A DNA stretch of 58,632 nt from Patescibacteria group bacterium (GTDB taxonomy: Bacteria; Patescibacteriota; Minisyncoccia; Phycocordibacterales; SBAW01): contig JAIEMM010000005.1 of NCBI GenBank assembly GCA_019752125.1, forward strand, positions 1-58,632, in the 5' to 3' direction. The stretch's first letter is position 1, and every line of letters begins with the position of its first letter. The translations under genes and the position numbers were made by a program. The notes under the pieces are model-generated. The model was not told the origin of the DNA. It worked only from the letters and a program-made list of their open reading frames with translations, and did not search any database. Shown here piece by piece: positions 17,532 to 26,669 of this stretch.

Positions 17532-18293
17532 ATGAAACGGTTTCTCTTTGGAACATTTTTATTCCTAACTCCTACACTTGTATTCGCTGCAGGGTTTGCG
17601 AAGCAAAGTATTTTCCTTTCCTCCACCGCACCAGTGGAAGGCCAGACGGTTTTGATTTATGCATCTGTGTCAAACCCAGCAACTACCGTCTTTAATGGGA
17701 CTCTTCTTATCAAAGATGAGGCGTCAGAAATTGGTAGCGTTCCTGTATCATTAAAAGCTGGAGGGGCAGACAATGTATCTGTTTCTTGGAAACCAAATGC
17801 TGGCACACACACCATTGTTGCAGTCTTGAAAGACGCAGGAGGCTCTACGCTCGAAGAAAATAAAGAAACTTTTACTATTGCAGCAACTTCAGTTACTTTT
17901 TCCACAACTCAAAGTGATGACGTACAGCCTTCAACTGCCATCCAAGAATCTATTACCAATGTTTCCCCAGTGGTCGCAGAATACACGTCTCCAGTATTGA
18001 AGACGATCGATTCTGGTCGCACATTTGCGGCAAAGAAACTAAACTCTGCGCTCGACTGGTCAAAGTCACAGATAGCGACATCATCCAAGGCAGCTGCAAA
18101 CATGAGCGATACGGAGGAGAAGAAAAGTTCTCTTATGCAAACAGCATGGAGAATACTCGCAACCGTTGCGCTTTACGTAGTAACAATACTTCTCTATATA
18201 GTCACAAACGTTGGAGTCTTCTACCCTATTCTTGCGATAGGGTTTCTCTACACTCTGTGGAGACTATGGCGTAAATATCGCCGAGGCTACTAA
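17532..18293 (+). CDS. Secreted/membrane-anchored protein with CARDB-like (Ig-like) domain
   Basis: Signal peptide MKRFLFGTFLFLTPTLVFA, Ig-like repeat ...VEGQTVLIYASVSNPATTVFNGTLLI..., C-terminal TM. Confidence 0.6.
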   Translation: MKRFLFGTFLFLTPTLVFAAGFAKQSIFLSSTAPVEGQTVLIYASVSNPATTVFNGTLLIKDEASEIGSVPVSLKAGGADNVSVSWKPNAGTHTIVAVLKDAGGSTLEENKETFTIAATSVTFSTTQSDDVQPSTAIQESITNVSPVVAEYTSPVLKTIDSGRTFAAKKLNSALDWSKSQIATSSKAAANMSDTEEKKSSLMQTAWRILATVALYVVTILLYIVTNVGVFYPILAIGFLYTLWRLWRKYRRGY

Positions 18294-18325
18294 CTATTTA
18301 GTTATCTTCCCCTCCTTCGCTAAAG

Positions 18326-18739
18326 CTACGGACGGGCACGGCAATGCCATACCGCAAGGACAAACAACAGGAGGCTTGTTGCAGCTGAGATGCCGCAGTA
18401 CAGGCAAAGTGCGCCGATCACAAAGAACTGGAAGAGTTCAAAGCCAATTGAGAATAGAAGGCCTATAGCTGTGTAGGTGAGCATTCCAAAACGAAGACCT
18501 TTTGATTCTGGATCTATAGCGAGCAATACTGCGAGAGCGAGCATATAGACGTAGTAGACAAGACCAATGTATGAAAGTGGTACGCCAAGTAACGACGAAT
18601 ATTGACTGTTGAGAACTATTTCACAACCGCCCACTGCACAGGTCGGGATAAGGCCAAGGAAGTGATAGTACGCAAGATATAGCGTGTCACCAATGCCGAT
18701 AAACGACGCAGCTATGAGCCAATATGGTGTGAGTTTCAT
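18326..18739 (-). CDS. Vitamin K epoxide reductase (VKOR) family protein
   Basis: 137 aa, CAVGGCEIVLNSQYSSLLGVPLSYIGLVYY and CLYC redox motif. Confidence 0.88.
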   Translation of the reverse strand: MKLTPYWLIAASFIGIGDTLYLAYYHFLGLIPTCAVGGCEIVLNSQYSSLLGVPLSYIGLVYYVYMLALAVLLAIDPESKGLRFGMLTYTAIGLLFSIGFELFQFFVIGALCLYCGISAATSLLLFVLAVWHCRARP

Positions 18740-19311
18740 TATTTAAATTCTACACTGTCCAGAAGCTCCTGGAAATCATGGCGCATTGGGTCATTTTGAT
18801 CCATCCACGACACGGCAAATAAGAATATTTTTCCATCATGTTCTACAGCAACAGCATCTGACTCATATAATCCACTGAAACGGTACGCCACTCCATCTTC
18901 CCCATCTATATTTTTTGGAGTAAATGTTTTGTCAGGAGAGAGGTTGAAATTAGAGATTGTTGCGTTGCGTACCCACTGCTCAAGATCAGGGCTGCCTGAA
19001 ACTGGAATCTCTATAACAGAAATTGCAGTTGGGCCCTCGCTCATATCAGGCACAGTTGTAGATGCGTTAATGAGTGTCAGTACATGGATTTCTGCACTCG
19101 CATATGAGTCGTGACGTACGGTAAGGGTGTAGGTTTTTGGATACAGGAACTCCAGTCCGACTTCTTGTGACGTATACGTCAGAGAATCTTTTTTATCTGG
19201 TGTTTGTAAAAAAGCAAACATCAATCCAAAAATAAGAAACCCTACCCAGATGAAGACGATGCCCGAGGCAATGCCGAGATAGATCCGTGATTTTAGTTTG
19301 GTTGGTTTCAT
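18739..19311 (-). CDS. Single-TM hypothetical protein (PsbP-like C-domain possible)
   Basis: 190 aa; N-terminal TM then LTYTSQEVGLEFLYPKTYTLTV... Confidence 0.55.
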   Translation of the reverse strand: MKPTKLKSRIYLGIASGIVFIWVGFLIFGLMFAFLQTPDKKDSLTYTSQEVGLEFLYPKTYTLTVRHDSYASAEIHVLTLINASTTVPDMSEGPTAISVIEIPVSGSPDLEQWVRNATISNFNLSPDKTFTPKNIDGEDGVAYRFSGLYESDAVAVEHDGKIFLFAVSWMDQNDPMRHDFQELLDSVEFK

Positions 19312-19847
19312 TTCAGTAAGTCTTTAAATTTCTGTTGCACTTTTTCAACCTTAGGGTCGATAACAAGCTGGCAATACCCTGCTGATTTATTGCGCTCGTA
19401 ATAATTTTTGTGATAATCCTCGGCTATATAAAAAGTGTCGAGTGGGCGGACCTGGGTAACTATAGGTTGAACGTGTCCCGCTTTGTTGATGACATCTATA
19501 TAGTGCTGAGCTTTTTCCTGTTGCCGAGGGGTTGTATAAAAAATTGCAGAATTGTATTGCGTACCAATGTCATTATCCTGTCGGTCTATTGTCGTTGCGT
19601 CATGCGTTGCAAAAAACACGCGCAGCAATTCTTCAAACGCAATCTCGTCTGGATTGTATACAATTTTAATAACTTCTATGTGTCCGGTTTTTCCACCGGA
19701 CACCTGTTCGTATGTTGGGTTGGCAACAGTACCACCGGCATACCCTGGCTCGACCGACTTCACTCCTTTGAGCATTTGAAAGACGGCCTCAGTGCACCAA
19801 AAACATCCGCCTCCAAACACTATTGTTTCAGTATCCACATCTTGCAT
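19308..19847 (-). CDS. msrA: Peptide-methionine (S)-S-oxide reductase
   Basis: ETIVFGGGCFWCTEAVFQMLKGVKSVEPGYAGG...AEDYHKNYY. Confidence 0.95.
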   Translation of the reverse strand: MQDVDTETIVFGGGCFWCTEAVFQMLKGVKSVEPGYAGGTVANPTYEQVSGGKTGHIEVIKIVYNPDEIAFEELLRVFFATHDATTIDRQDNDIGTQYNSAIFYTTPRQQEKAQHYIDVINKAGHVQPIVTQVRPLDTFYIAEDYHKNYYERNKSAGYCQLVIDPKVEKVQQKFKDLLK

Positions 19848-19874
19848 TTTACACCAAATATCTTATTATCGTTT

Positions 19875-20040
19875 TTCTGGAAGCCGTTTCGTCGTACTTT
19901 CACGTACTATGACGGACGGATGGACATGCGGACCTTGTAAGGCACCTCCCAGACCTACTACGTTGTTTGCGAACTGCACGTTCGAAACGGCTTCCAGAAC
20001 TTATCGCGGCCGCGACTCTTTGAGTCCGGCCGTTTTTCTT
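19875..20040 (+). ncRNA. Candidate structured small RNA with 17-bp closing inverted repeat and terminator
   Basis: TTCTGGAAGCCGTTTCG (19875-19891) is the exact reverse complement of CGAAACGGCTTCCAGAA (19983-19999); immediately followed by terminator hairpin CGGCCGCGACT...AGTCCGGCCG + T-run. Confidence 0.5.
20007..20040 (+). terminator. Rho-independent terminator
   Basis: CGGCCGCGACTCTTTGAGTCCGGCCGTTTTTC. Confidence 0.8.
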
Positions 20041-20041
20041 T

Positions 20042-21199
20042 TTATTTTAAATATTTCTTCCCTTTAAGTTTCTCAGGCAAATAGCTTTCTTTATCGTAAA
20101 GTTTATAGCCTTTGTGGTAATCCATATCTTTCATAAGCTTAGTCGGAGCGTTTCTGATTTTGAGCGGCACAGGCAGGTTGCCATGCTTTTTTACATCAGC
20201 AAGAGCTTCAAAGTACGCATCGTAGCTTTTACGGCTCTTTTTAGATTCAGCCAGATACGCAACGCCGTGCGCCAAATTTATCTGAGCTTCGGGGTACCCT
20301 ATTTTTTGGCAGGCTTCAAAAACAGCATTCGCAACAACAAGCGCCGTTGGTTGCGCCAGCCCAATATCTTCACTGGCAAAGATAACCATGCGTCGTGCAA
20401 TAAAGAGCGGATCTTCTCCCGCATCAACCATACGCGCCAAGTAGTAGAGTGCAGCATCGCCTTGGCTTGCCCGCATAGATTTTATAAACGCCGAGATGGT
20501 GTTGTAGTGCTCTTCGCCCCTCTTGTCGTAGCGTAGATGTTTTGACTGAACAGTTTCTTTTAGTGTCTCAAGCGTAATTTTCCCATACAACTTCTGCGTG
20601 TTCTCCAATACCCCTATCGCCTGTCGTGCATCACCGGCAGCAAGCTGCACAAGCCAATCTTTCGCATCTTTAGGAACCTTGAGCTTCGTACTTTTGATGA
20701 TTTTTTCCATATCATCCTCTCCGTGTTCGTTCAGTACAAACACGCGGCAGCGGGACAAGAGCGCAGGAATAACTTCAAACGAGGGATTCTCTGTTGTCGC
20801 ACCGATGAATGTAATGTCGCCACGCTCTACAAAGGGCAAAAGAAAATCCTGTTGCGCTTTATTGAAGCGATGGATTTCATCAATAAACAGAATCTTTGGC
20901 TTTCCAGAAAAATTTATCTTGCCAGATTCAAGCACGCGCTTAATATCTTCCTTGCCGGAATCAACTGCAGAGAGTTCGAAAAACTCTGCATCAAGTGCGT
21001 TCGCGTAGATGCGCGCAAGTGTTGTTTTGCCGCTGCCTGGCGGCCCCCACAAAATAAAAGAGAAAAGATGCTTGCCTTCAATCGCTTCACGAAGTGGTTT
21101 TCCTTTACCAACCAAGTGTTCTTGGCCAAAGAAATCATCCAGGTTCTGGGGTCGTATTCTTGACGCCAAGGGCTCTTGCTGCATGTAGCTAGTATACAT
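20042..21199 (-). CDS. rarA: Replication-associated recombination protein A (AAA+ ATPase)
   Basis: 385 aa; PLASRIRPQNLDDFFGQEHLVGKGKPLR, LWGPPGSGKTTLARI, FIDEIHRFNKAQQD, GATTENPSFEV. Confidence 0.93.
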   Translation of the reverse strand: MYTSYMQQEPLASRIRPQNLDDFFGQEHLVGKGKPLREAIEGKHLFSFILWGPPGSGKTTLARIYANALDAEFFELSAVDSGKEDIKRVLESGKINFSGKPKILFIDEIHRFNKAQQDFLLPFVERGDITFIGATTENPSFEVIPALLSRCRVFVLNEHGEDDMEKIIKSTKLKVPKDAKDWLVQLAAGDARQAIGVLENTQKLYGKITLETLKETVQSKHLRYDKRGEEHYNTISAFIKSMRASQGDAALYYLARMVDAGEDPLFIARRMVIFASEDIGLAQPTALVVANAVFEACQKIGYPEAQINLAHGVAYLAESKKSRKSYDAYFEALADVKKHGNLPVPLKIRNAPTKLMKDMDYHKGYKLYDKESYLPEKLKGKKYLK

Positions 21200-21237
21200 T
21201 TTGGGCTATAAAAACCCATTGTGATATAATTTCAAAC

Positions 21238-21714
21238 ATGAAAAAATTCCTTATCGGCGGCATCATAGTGGTTCTCTTGGGAGGGTATGCACTGTGGGCA
21301 GCATCACGTACATCACAGCCAACAACTGTTACGGGTAACCAGACCGGGTCAGTCTCAGCAACAACTACTCCTGGTACAGGTGTAGGCATCGGCGACACGT
21401 CAAAACCTGGCGATGTTACTCCTGCCCAGTACAAAGATGGCGCATATACTGGCAAGGTTGGCTCTGCGGCACCGTATGGCAACGTACAGGTACAAGTAAC
21501 CGTCGCAAGCGGCAAAATTACAAAGATCGATTTATTGCAAAAACCTCAAGGCCCAGGCGAAACAAATGAGATTGCAGCCCGCTCATTCCCTATCCTTGTG
21601 CAAGAAGCTATCACAACACAAAACTCGCACGTAAACATCGTTTCAGGTGCGACTCAAAATGTAGAAGGCTTCAACACCTCACTCTCTTCAGCGCTCCAGC
21701 AAGCACAGATCTAG
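21238..21714 (+). CDS. FMN-binding domain protein, exported/membrane-anchored
   Basis: N-terminal TM; KDGAYTGKVGSAAPYGNVQVQVTVASGKITKIDLL...SHVNIVSGATQNVEGF with putative flavinylation motif SGAT. Confidence 0.88.
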   Translation: MKKFLIGGIIVVLLGGYALWAASRTSQPTTVTGNQTGSVSATTTPGTGVGIGDTSKPGDVTPAQYKDGAYTGKVGSAAPYGNVQVQVTVASGKITKIDLLQKPQGPGETNEIAARSFPILVQEAITTQNSHVNIVSGATQNVEGFNTSLSSALQQAQI

Positions 21715-21718
21715 CCCA

Positions 21719-22573
21719 ATGAAAGAAACTCGATTGATCATGGGAATGCCCATCACAGTCGAGGTAGCGGAGCAAAAAAGCCCCGAAGCTTTTTGCGCAG
21801 ATGCGATGGAAGAGGTGTTTTCGTATTTTGTTTCAGTAGATGAGCGATTTAGTACTTATAAGGAAACTAGTGAGATTTCAAAAATTAATCAAAGCCTCCA
21901 CGAACAAGCTTCTTTCACAAAAGTCCTCGGGGGTCCTCGGTTTCCTTCGGAAACCTTGCGCCAGACTTTTGCTCAAGAACTTGTTCGCTTTGGTCTTAGC
22001 GAAGATATGCTAGAAGTTCTGGCTTTGGCAGAAAAAACTAAGAAAGAGACAGCTGGCTACTTTGATATTCACCTGCCTGCCCAGGCAGGAAAACCCGATG
22101 GCGGCATTGACCCATCAGGCATTGTAAAAGGCTGGGCAATTAAAAATGCTGCAGAACTTTTGAAAGAAAGAGGTGTAGAAAATTTTTACATAGAAGCGGG
22201 CGGTGATATCCAAACCAGCGGCATGAATGCAGAAGGAAATGAATGGAACGTGGGCATCCGCAACCCCTTCAACAAAAACGAAATAGTCAAAGTCATATAC
22301 CCACGCGGGCGCGGGGTTGCTACATCTGGCAGCTACGAACGCGGGAATCATATCTACAACCCTCTCGCCCCAGAAGAATCTTTACGCGAAGTTGTGAGCA
22401 TCACTGTCATAGGCCCAGACGTACTTGAAGCAGACAGGTTCGCAACCGCTGCATTTGCTATGGGGCAGAAAGGCGTTGAGTTCATTGAAACTTTGGGTGG
22501 TTTCGAGGCATACTCAATAGACAAGAACGGTATAGCGACTATGACTAGTAAGTTCCTGGAATTAACACAATGA
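21719..22573 (+). CDS. apbE: FAD:protein FMN transferase
   Basis: MGMPITVEV, DERFSTYKETSEISKINQ, DPSGIVKGWAI, FYIEAGGDIQTSG, VATSGSYERG. Confidence 0.92.
   Translation: MKETRLIMGMPITVEVAEQKSPEAFCADAMEEVFSYFVSVDERFSTYKETSEISKINQSLHEQASFTKVLGGPRFPSETLRQTFAQELVRFGLSEDMLEVLALAEKTKKETAGYFDIHLPAQAGKPDGGIDPSGIVKGWAIKNAAELLKERGVENFYIEAGGDIQTSGMNAEGNEWNVGIRNPFNKNEIVKVIYPRGRGVATSGSYERGNHIYNPLAPEESLREVVSITVIGPDVLEADRFATAAFAMGQKGVEFIETLGGFEAYSIDKNGIATMTSKFLELTQ
21901..21987. repeat. Palindromic in-frame element (family D) in apbE
   Basis: Arms CGAACAAG / CTTGTTCG and CAAAAGTC / GACTTTTG; core CTCGGGGGTCCTCGGTTTCCTTCGGAAACCTTGCGCCA homologous to tgt copy. Confidence 0.85.
22072..22089. repeat. Palindrome CCTGCCTGCCCAGGCAGG in apbE
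   Basis: Contributes LPAQAG in DIHLPAQAGKPDGGIDPSGIVKG; related sequence at 53286. Confidence 0.7.
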
Positions 22574-24057
22574 ACATAAACATTCCCTTTGTGGATGCAT
22601 TTTTGAACCGCATTACGATGTACCGCCTTGTGCTGTGGCATCTTTTGTTTTTGATTGTCGTTGCTTTTGTATTGAGCTTCTTCAGTCTTTTCTCATTTAC
22701 TCCATGGGCACTGCTCTTCTCATTCTTTCTTATCATCGCTGCGTGCTGGGTAACCAATGAAGCGATCGCCTGGGTCTTTAAGGTTACACCAAACACTGAG
22801 TCGGTATATATTACGGCGTTTATTTTGACACTTATTTTAAACCCTGTTGCGTTTAGTAACTTCACCGGTGCACTGATGCTCGTTATTGCTAGCGTCGTAG
22901 CTATAGCTTCAAAATATGTACTCACGATTGATAAGAAGCATGTGTTCAACCCTGCAGCTATCGGAGTTGCAGTAACTGGCGTGGTATTTGGAACCTACGC
23001 AAGCTGGTGGGTAGGCGGCACGCTTTCCCTTCTTCCTTTTGTGTTTATCGGAGGCTTGCTTGTAGTACGAAAGGTGCAGCGCTTTGACCAGCTCTGGGTT
23101 TTCTCTGCAGTCGCGCTTGCTGGCGTGGCTATACATTTCTTGCCCCACAACCCCTTCAACTCTATCTGGCAAACAATTCTCCATTCTTCTCTTCTGTTCT
23201 TCGTAAGTATTATGCTGACGGAGCCCCTCACCTCTCCGATAACACGCATGCACCGCTTTATCTATGCTGGCATAGTCGCACTATTCTTTATACCGGAGGT
23301 TCATATAATGTCGTTCTATTTCTCTCCCGAAACTGCACTTCTCGTTGGCAACGTCTACGCCTATGTAGTTAGTCCAAAGGTTCGTCGAGTACTTACACTT
23401 AAAGAACGCAGCCAGATTGCTGAAGGCGTATATAATTTTGCGTTTACCGCAAACAAACCATTTTCATTTAAGCCGGGGCAGTACTTGGAATGGACATTGG
23501 GCCATACAAAACCGGACCAGCGCGGTAATAGACGCTACTTCACTATCGCCTCTTCTCCTACAGAAAAAGAAATCCATCTTGGTATAAAAACCTACGAACC
23601 TTCGAGTACGTTTAAGAAGGCTCTCCTTGCGCTTGAACCAGGCGACACTCTTTCAGTTGGACAGCTATCAGGCGAATTTATCTTGCCAAGAGATCCGGGC
23701 AGAAAAATTGCATTTATTGCCGGCGGTATCGGCATTACCCCATTCCGTTCGATGATTCAATATTTGGTAGATACTAACCAGAAACGCGACACTGTGTTGC
23801 TATATTCAACCAAAAAAGAAAATGAGTTGGCGTATAAAGAAGTCTTTACTGAAGCAGAAGAAAAAATTGGCCTCAAAACATACTACGACAATAGAATAAC
23901 GACAGAGGAACTCATTCGCGAAGTCCCTGACTACAAAGACCGCGTCTTCTATATCTCAGGACCCCGATCAATGGTCGTAGCATTCGAAAAGACACTCAAA
24001 GAACTCGGTGTTCATCGCCGCAATATCAAAATCGACTTCTTCCCTGGCTTTGCCTAA
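22570..24057 (+). CDS. Fusion of NqrB/RnfD-like membrane domain with ferredoxin-NADP reductase-type FAD/NAD(P)H domain
   Basis: 495 aa; N-half multi-TM with KHVFNPAAIGVAVTG, C-half RRYFTIASSPTEKEIHLGIKTY...IAFIAGGIGITPFRSMIQYL...FYISGPRSMV. Confidence 0.88.
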   Translation: MNINIPFVDAFLNRITMYRLVLWHLLFLIVVAFVLSFFSLFSFTPWALLFSFFLIIAACWVTNEAIAWVFKVTPNTESVYITAFILTLILNPVAFSNFTGALMLVIASVVAIASKYVLTIDKKHVFNPAAIGVAVTGVVFGTYASWWVGGTLSLLPFVFIGGLLVVRKVQRFDQLWVFSAVALAGVAIHFLPHNPFNSIWQTILHSSLLFFVSIMLTEPLTSPITRMHRFIYAGIVALFFIPEVHIMSFYFSPETALLVGNVYAYVVSPKVRRVLTLKERSQIAEGVYNFAFTANKPFSFKPGQYLEWTLGHTKPDQRGNRRYFTIASSPTEKEIHLGIKTYEPSSTFKKALLALEPGDTLSVGQLSGEFILPRDPGRKIAFIAGGIGITPFRSMIQYLVDTNQKRDTVLLYSTKKENELAYKEVFTEAEEKIGLKTYYDNRITTEELIREVPDYKDRVFYISGPRSMVVAFEKTLKELGVHRRNIKIDFFPGFA

Positions 24058-24125
24058 ACATTTTTTGACTTTTTGAGTTTCGTATTGTATTTTTCTTCCT
24101 AGATCGCAACTCGAAAGGATCGCCG

Positions 24126-24473
24126 GTGAGAACCATTTTATCTCTGTGCGCTGTCCTATGGAGCCTGTCGCCCGCAGTAGCGCAAGCTCAAAGATTTCCT
24201 CAGCCTGAAACCACCATGGAACTGTCTAGGGATTGGATCTTCCGCTCAAGTTCAAGCAAGACCATCCTTAACTGCACGGTCTTGGCAGGAGGTACTCTAA
24301 AGGTGCTGGGGCGCGACAACGAGTACGTATACGTTCTCTATACTCCCCCACAAGGGCCACCTAGTCCGAACTGCAGCGAACTTCGGATCCTTTGGGATGA
24401 TATCGACTATCTCAAAGAGGCCGAACTTGAAAACCGGAAGTTGCGAAAACTTCTGGAAGGAACCTCCAAATAG
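24126..24473 (+). CDS. Secreted hypothetical protein
   Basis: 115 aa with signal peptide MRTILSLCAVLWSLSPAVAQA; terminator follows. Confidence 0.6.
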   Translation: MRTILSLCAVLWSLSPAVAQAQRFPQPETTMELSRDWIFRSSSSKTILNCTVLAGGTLKVLGRDNEYVYVLYTPPQGPPSPNCSELRILWDDIDYLKEAELENRKLRKLLEGTSK

Positions 24474-24497
24474 CCGCCGACAAGGTGGCCTTTTTTA
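24473..24497 (+). terminator. Rho-independent terminator
   Basis: GCCGCCGACAAGGTGGCCTTTTTT. Confidence 0.65.
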
Positions 24498-24665
24498 TTA
24501 TCATTCCGTCGTGAACTCCAAATGCCAACGGGGCTTTAATTATTTTTGCAAAATTTATAGCGTCTGACATTTTCATCCGTGGCCTAATTTAGTGATCTTC
24601 ATATTGCCAGTATAACAAAAAGGTTTTATAGTGCCCGTGTCCTTTGTACCAACCCGGAGAGTTCG

Positions 24666-24926
24666 ATGAACTACCGAAAAGAGCTTGTGAGGCGAGGAAT
24701 ACCCGACCCTGAAGCTGGAGGTCGGCGAGTGCTGGGCTGGGTACTGATTGGCGCGATTGTGATGGCCGCAGTCCTGATCATCTACCCGCCGCGGTCAACC
24801 CGATGCTTCAACAGCATCGATGCGTTTTTGAAGGAATATCCGAACAGCAAACAGTGGTTCCAGAACGGGTTACGGACCGGCTGTCCGGACGAGGAGGTCT
24901 CCATAACCTTCCGTCGCTGGGGTTAA
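24666..24926 (+). CDS. Single-TM hypothetical protein
   Basis: 86 aa; VLGWVLIGAIVMAAVLIIYPP TM; RBS-like GGAG; terminator follows. Confidence 0.55.
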   Translation: MNYRKELVRRGIPDPEAGGRRVLGWVLIGAIVMAAVLIIYPPRSTRCFNSIDAFLKEYPNSKQWFQNGLRTGCPDEEVSITFRRWG

Positions 24927-24945
24927 TCTCAGCACCGAAACGTTG

Positions 24946-24975
24946 CCTACATCGAAAGATGTAGGTTTTCTTTTT
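24946..24975 (+). terminator. Rho-independent terminator
   Basis: CCTACATCGAAAGATGTAGGTTTTCTTTTT. Confidence 0.8.
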
Positions 24976-26650
24976 ATTTTCCCTTCGGAAGATCCAAGTG
25001 CGCCAAAGCGTCGCTGAAGGTAGAGCCGACTTTTTTGCCAGGGTTAAAGATGTTGTGTGGGTCAAAAATTTTCTTTACTTCCAAAAATAGGGCGTACATG
25101 TCGGCGCCGAACATCTTTTTAACGTACGGGGTACGGATAAAACCATCGTTGTGTTCCCCACTAATGGAGCCGTGATATTCGAGTACCAAGTCATACACTT
25201 TATGTGACAGTTCATCGATTATGCGCGCCGTGTCAGTGCGGGTTGGGTCAACAAGCGGAATGATATGAAAATTGCCATCGCCTACGTGGCCCGCAACAGT
25301 GTACATCATATTTTTTTCGTATGGCTTCAAAATAGCCTCGAGCTTTGGCAAAAACTCTGGAAGCGTACTGGGAGGAACTACGAAGTCATCGATAAATGGC
25401 GCCGTGCGCTTCCCACGAACTTTCTGGCGCAGCAGGTTAAAGCTCTCGCGGCGGATGGTCCAATATTTTCGCGCAGCCTTTTCGTTTTTCGCGACACGGG
25501 TACTTACTTTGGGATTGTTTTGCTTAATCTCCAATGCCAACTCCTCTGCTTTTTTAAGAGCTTCCTCTTGAGTATCCGCACGGAACTCGATCATAAGCAC
25601 CAGCTTCGGAACGCCTCCTGTTAAAATCATCCCGATCTCAGGCAAGAAAGAAATACCGAGCGAAATAATTCCCGCCTTCATCTGCGTCGCAAATTCTGGG
25701 AAATATTTTACTGCCAGTTTAAACGTATTGTCATCGTAGGACTCAAAGCTATCAGGTTTTTTCTCAAGCACTTCTGGAACAATTTTTCCAAGCTCAGAAA
25801 GAGAGTCTAGGAATGCGATGGTCATTGCAGCATACGGCTTTGGGTGTACGAGTTTAAATTTTATTTTTGTCACAATACCAAGTGTTCCCTGAGAGCCAAC
25901 CATAAGGCGCGCAAGGTTAAGAGAATTCTTACCATCGCCTATATCCCAGAGGGCATAGCCTGATGAATTTTTCTCAACAGTTGGCTTATTTTTGTCTATA
26001 ACATCCCAGTGGTCTCGCACTATGCGGGCAACACCGCGATATACGTCTCCTTCAAGCCCTGGTTCGCGTAATTTGAGCTGTAGAGGGTCGCCGCTGAGGT
26101 TTTTGAGCGTATGTACTTGTCCGTCTGCAAGCACCACATCAAGCTCTTCTACATACCGAGCAGTCTTTCCATACTTAAGATTCTTCTCCCCGCCTGAGTT
26201 ATTCGCGACCATTCCACCAACCGTGTTGATCTGTCGTGACGCAGTATAGCTTGGAAGTTCTAGATTCTTTTCTTGTGTCTTTTTATCAAAATCGCGGAAA
26301 TACATTCCCGGTTCAACGACAGCATATCCACCATCTGGTGAGTCATGGAGTTCAAGCAGCTTGTCGAAGTGTGTCGTCATATCGACAATGATCGATGTAT
26401 TGAGCGGCCCGCCCGACATATCAGTTCCTGCTGAGCGCGCAGTAATAGAAACCGTGCTGTCTGGGCTTATTTCTTTTTGGTGCACCGCATAGCGAACCGC
26501 AATGCCCAGATCTGTCGCATCTTTTGCTTTAAATACAGCACCAGGTTTTACAACAAAAAGGCTCGCGTCGCGAGAATACTTTTCAAGCGTCTGCGGAGAG
26601 TCTTCAACCTCACCACGCACAAGTTTCCGCAGGTCATCTCCAAGGGACAT
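24974..26650 (-). CDS. FAD-linked oxidase (GlcD/D-lactate dehydrogenase family)
   Basis: 558 aa; SITARSAGTDMSGGPLNTSIIVDM, NTVGGMVANNSGGEKNLKYGKT, GSQGTLGIVTKI, HVGDGNFH, EHNDGFIRTPYV. Confidence 0.9.
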   Translation of the reverse strand: MSLGDDLRKLVRGEVEDSPQTLEKYSRDASLFVVKPGAVFKAKDATDLGIAVRYAVHQKEISPDSTVSITARSAGTDMSGGPLNTSIIVDMTTHFDKLLELHDSPDGGYAVVEPGMYFRDFDKKTQEKNLELPSYTASRQINTVGGMVANNSGGEKNLKYGKTARYVEELDVVLADGQVHTLKNLSGDPLQLKLREPGLEGDVYRGVARIVRDHWDVIDKNKPTVEKNSSGYALWDIGDGKNSLNLARLMVGSQGTLGIVTKIKFKLVHPKPYAAMTIAFLDSLSELGKIVPEVLEKKPDSFESYDDNTFKLAVKYFPEFATQMKAGIISLGISFLPEIGMILTGGVPKLVLMIEFRADTQEEALKKAEELALEIKQNNPKVSTRVAKNEKAARKYWTIRRESFNLLRQKVRGKRTAPFIDDFVVPPSTLPEFLPKLEAILKPYEKNMMYTVAGHVGDGNFHIIPLVDPTRTDTARIIDELSHKVYDLVLEYHGSISGEHNDGFIRTPYVKKMFGADMYALFLEVKKIFDPHNIFNPGKKVGSTFSDALAHLDLPKGK

Positions 26651-26669
26651 AAACCCTATTATACAGCTG

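Noticed and set aside
19908-20067. Small protein MTDGWTCGPCKAPPRPTTLFANC... on the plus strand
   Set aside because: It runs through the 17-bp inverted repeat and the terminator hairpin, so an RNA element is the simpler reading; not fully excluded.
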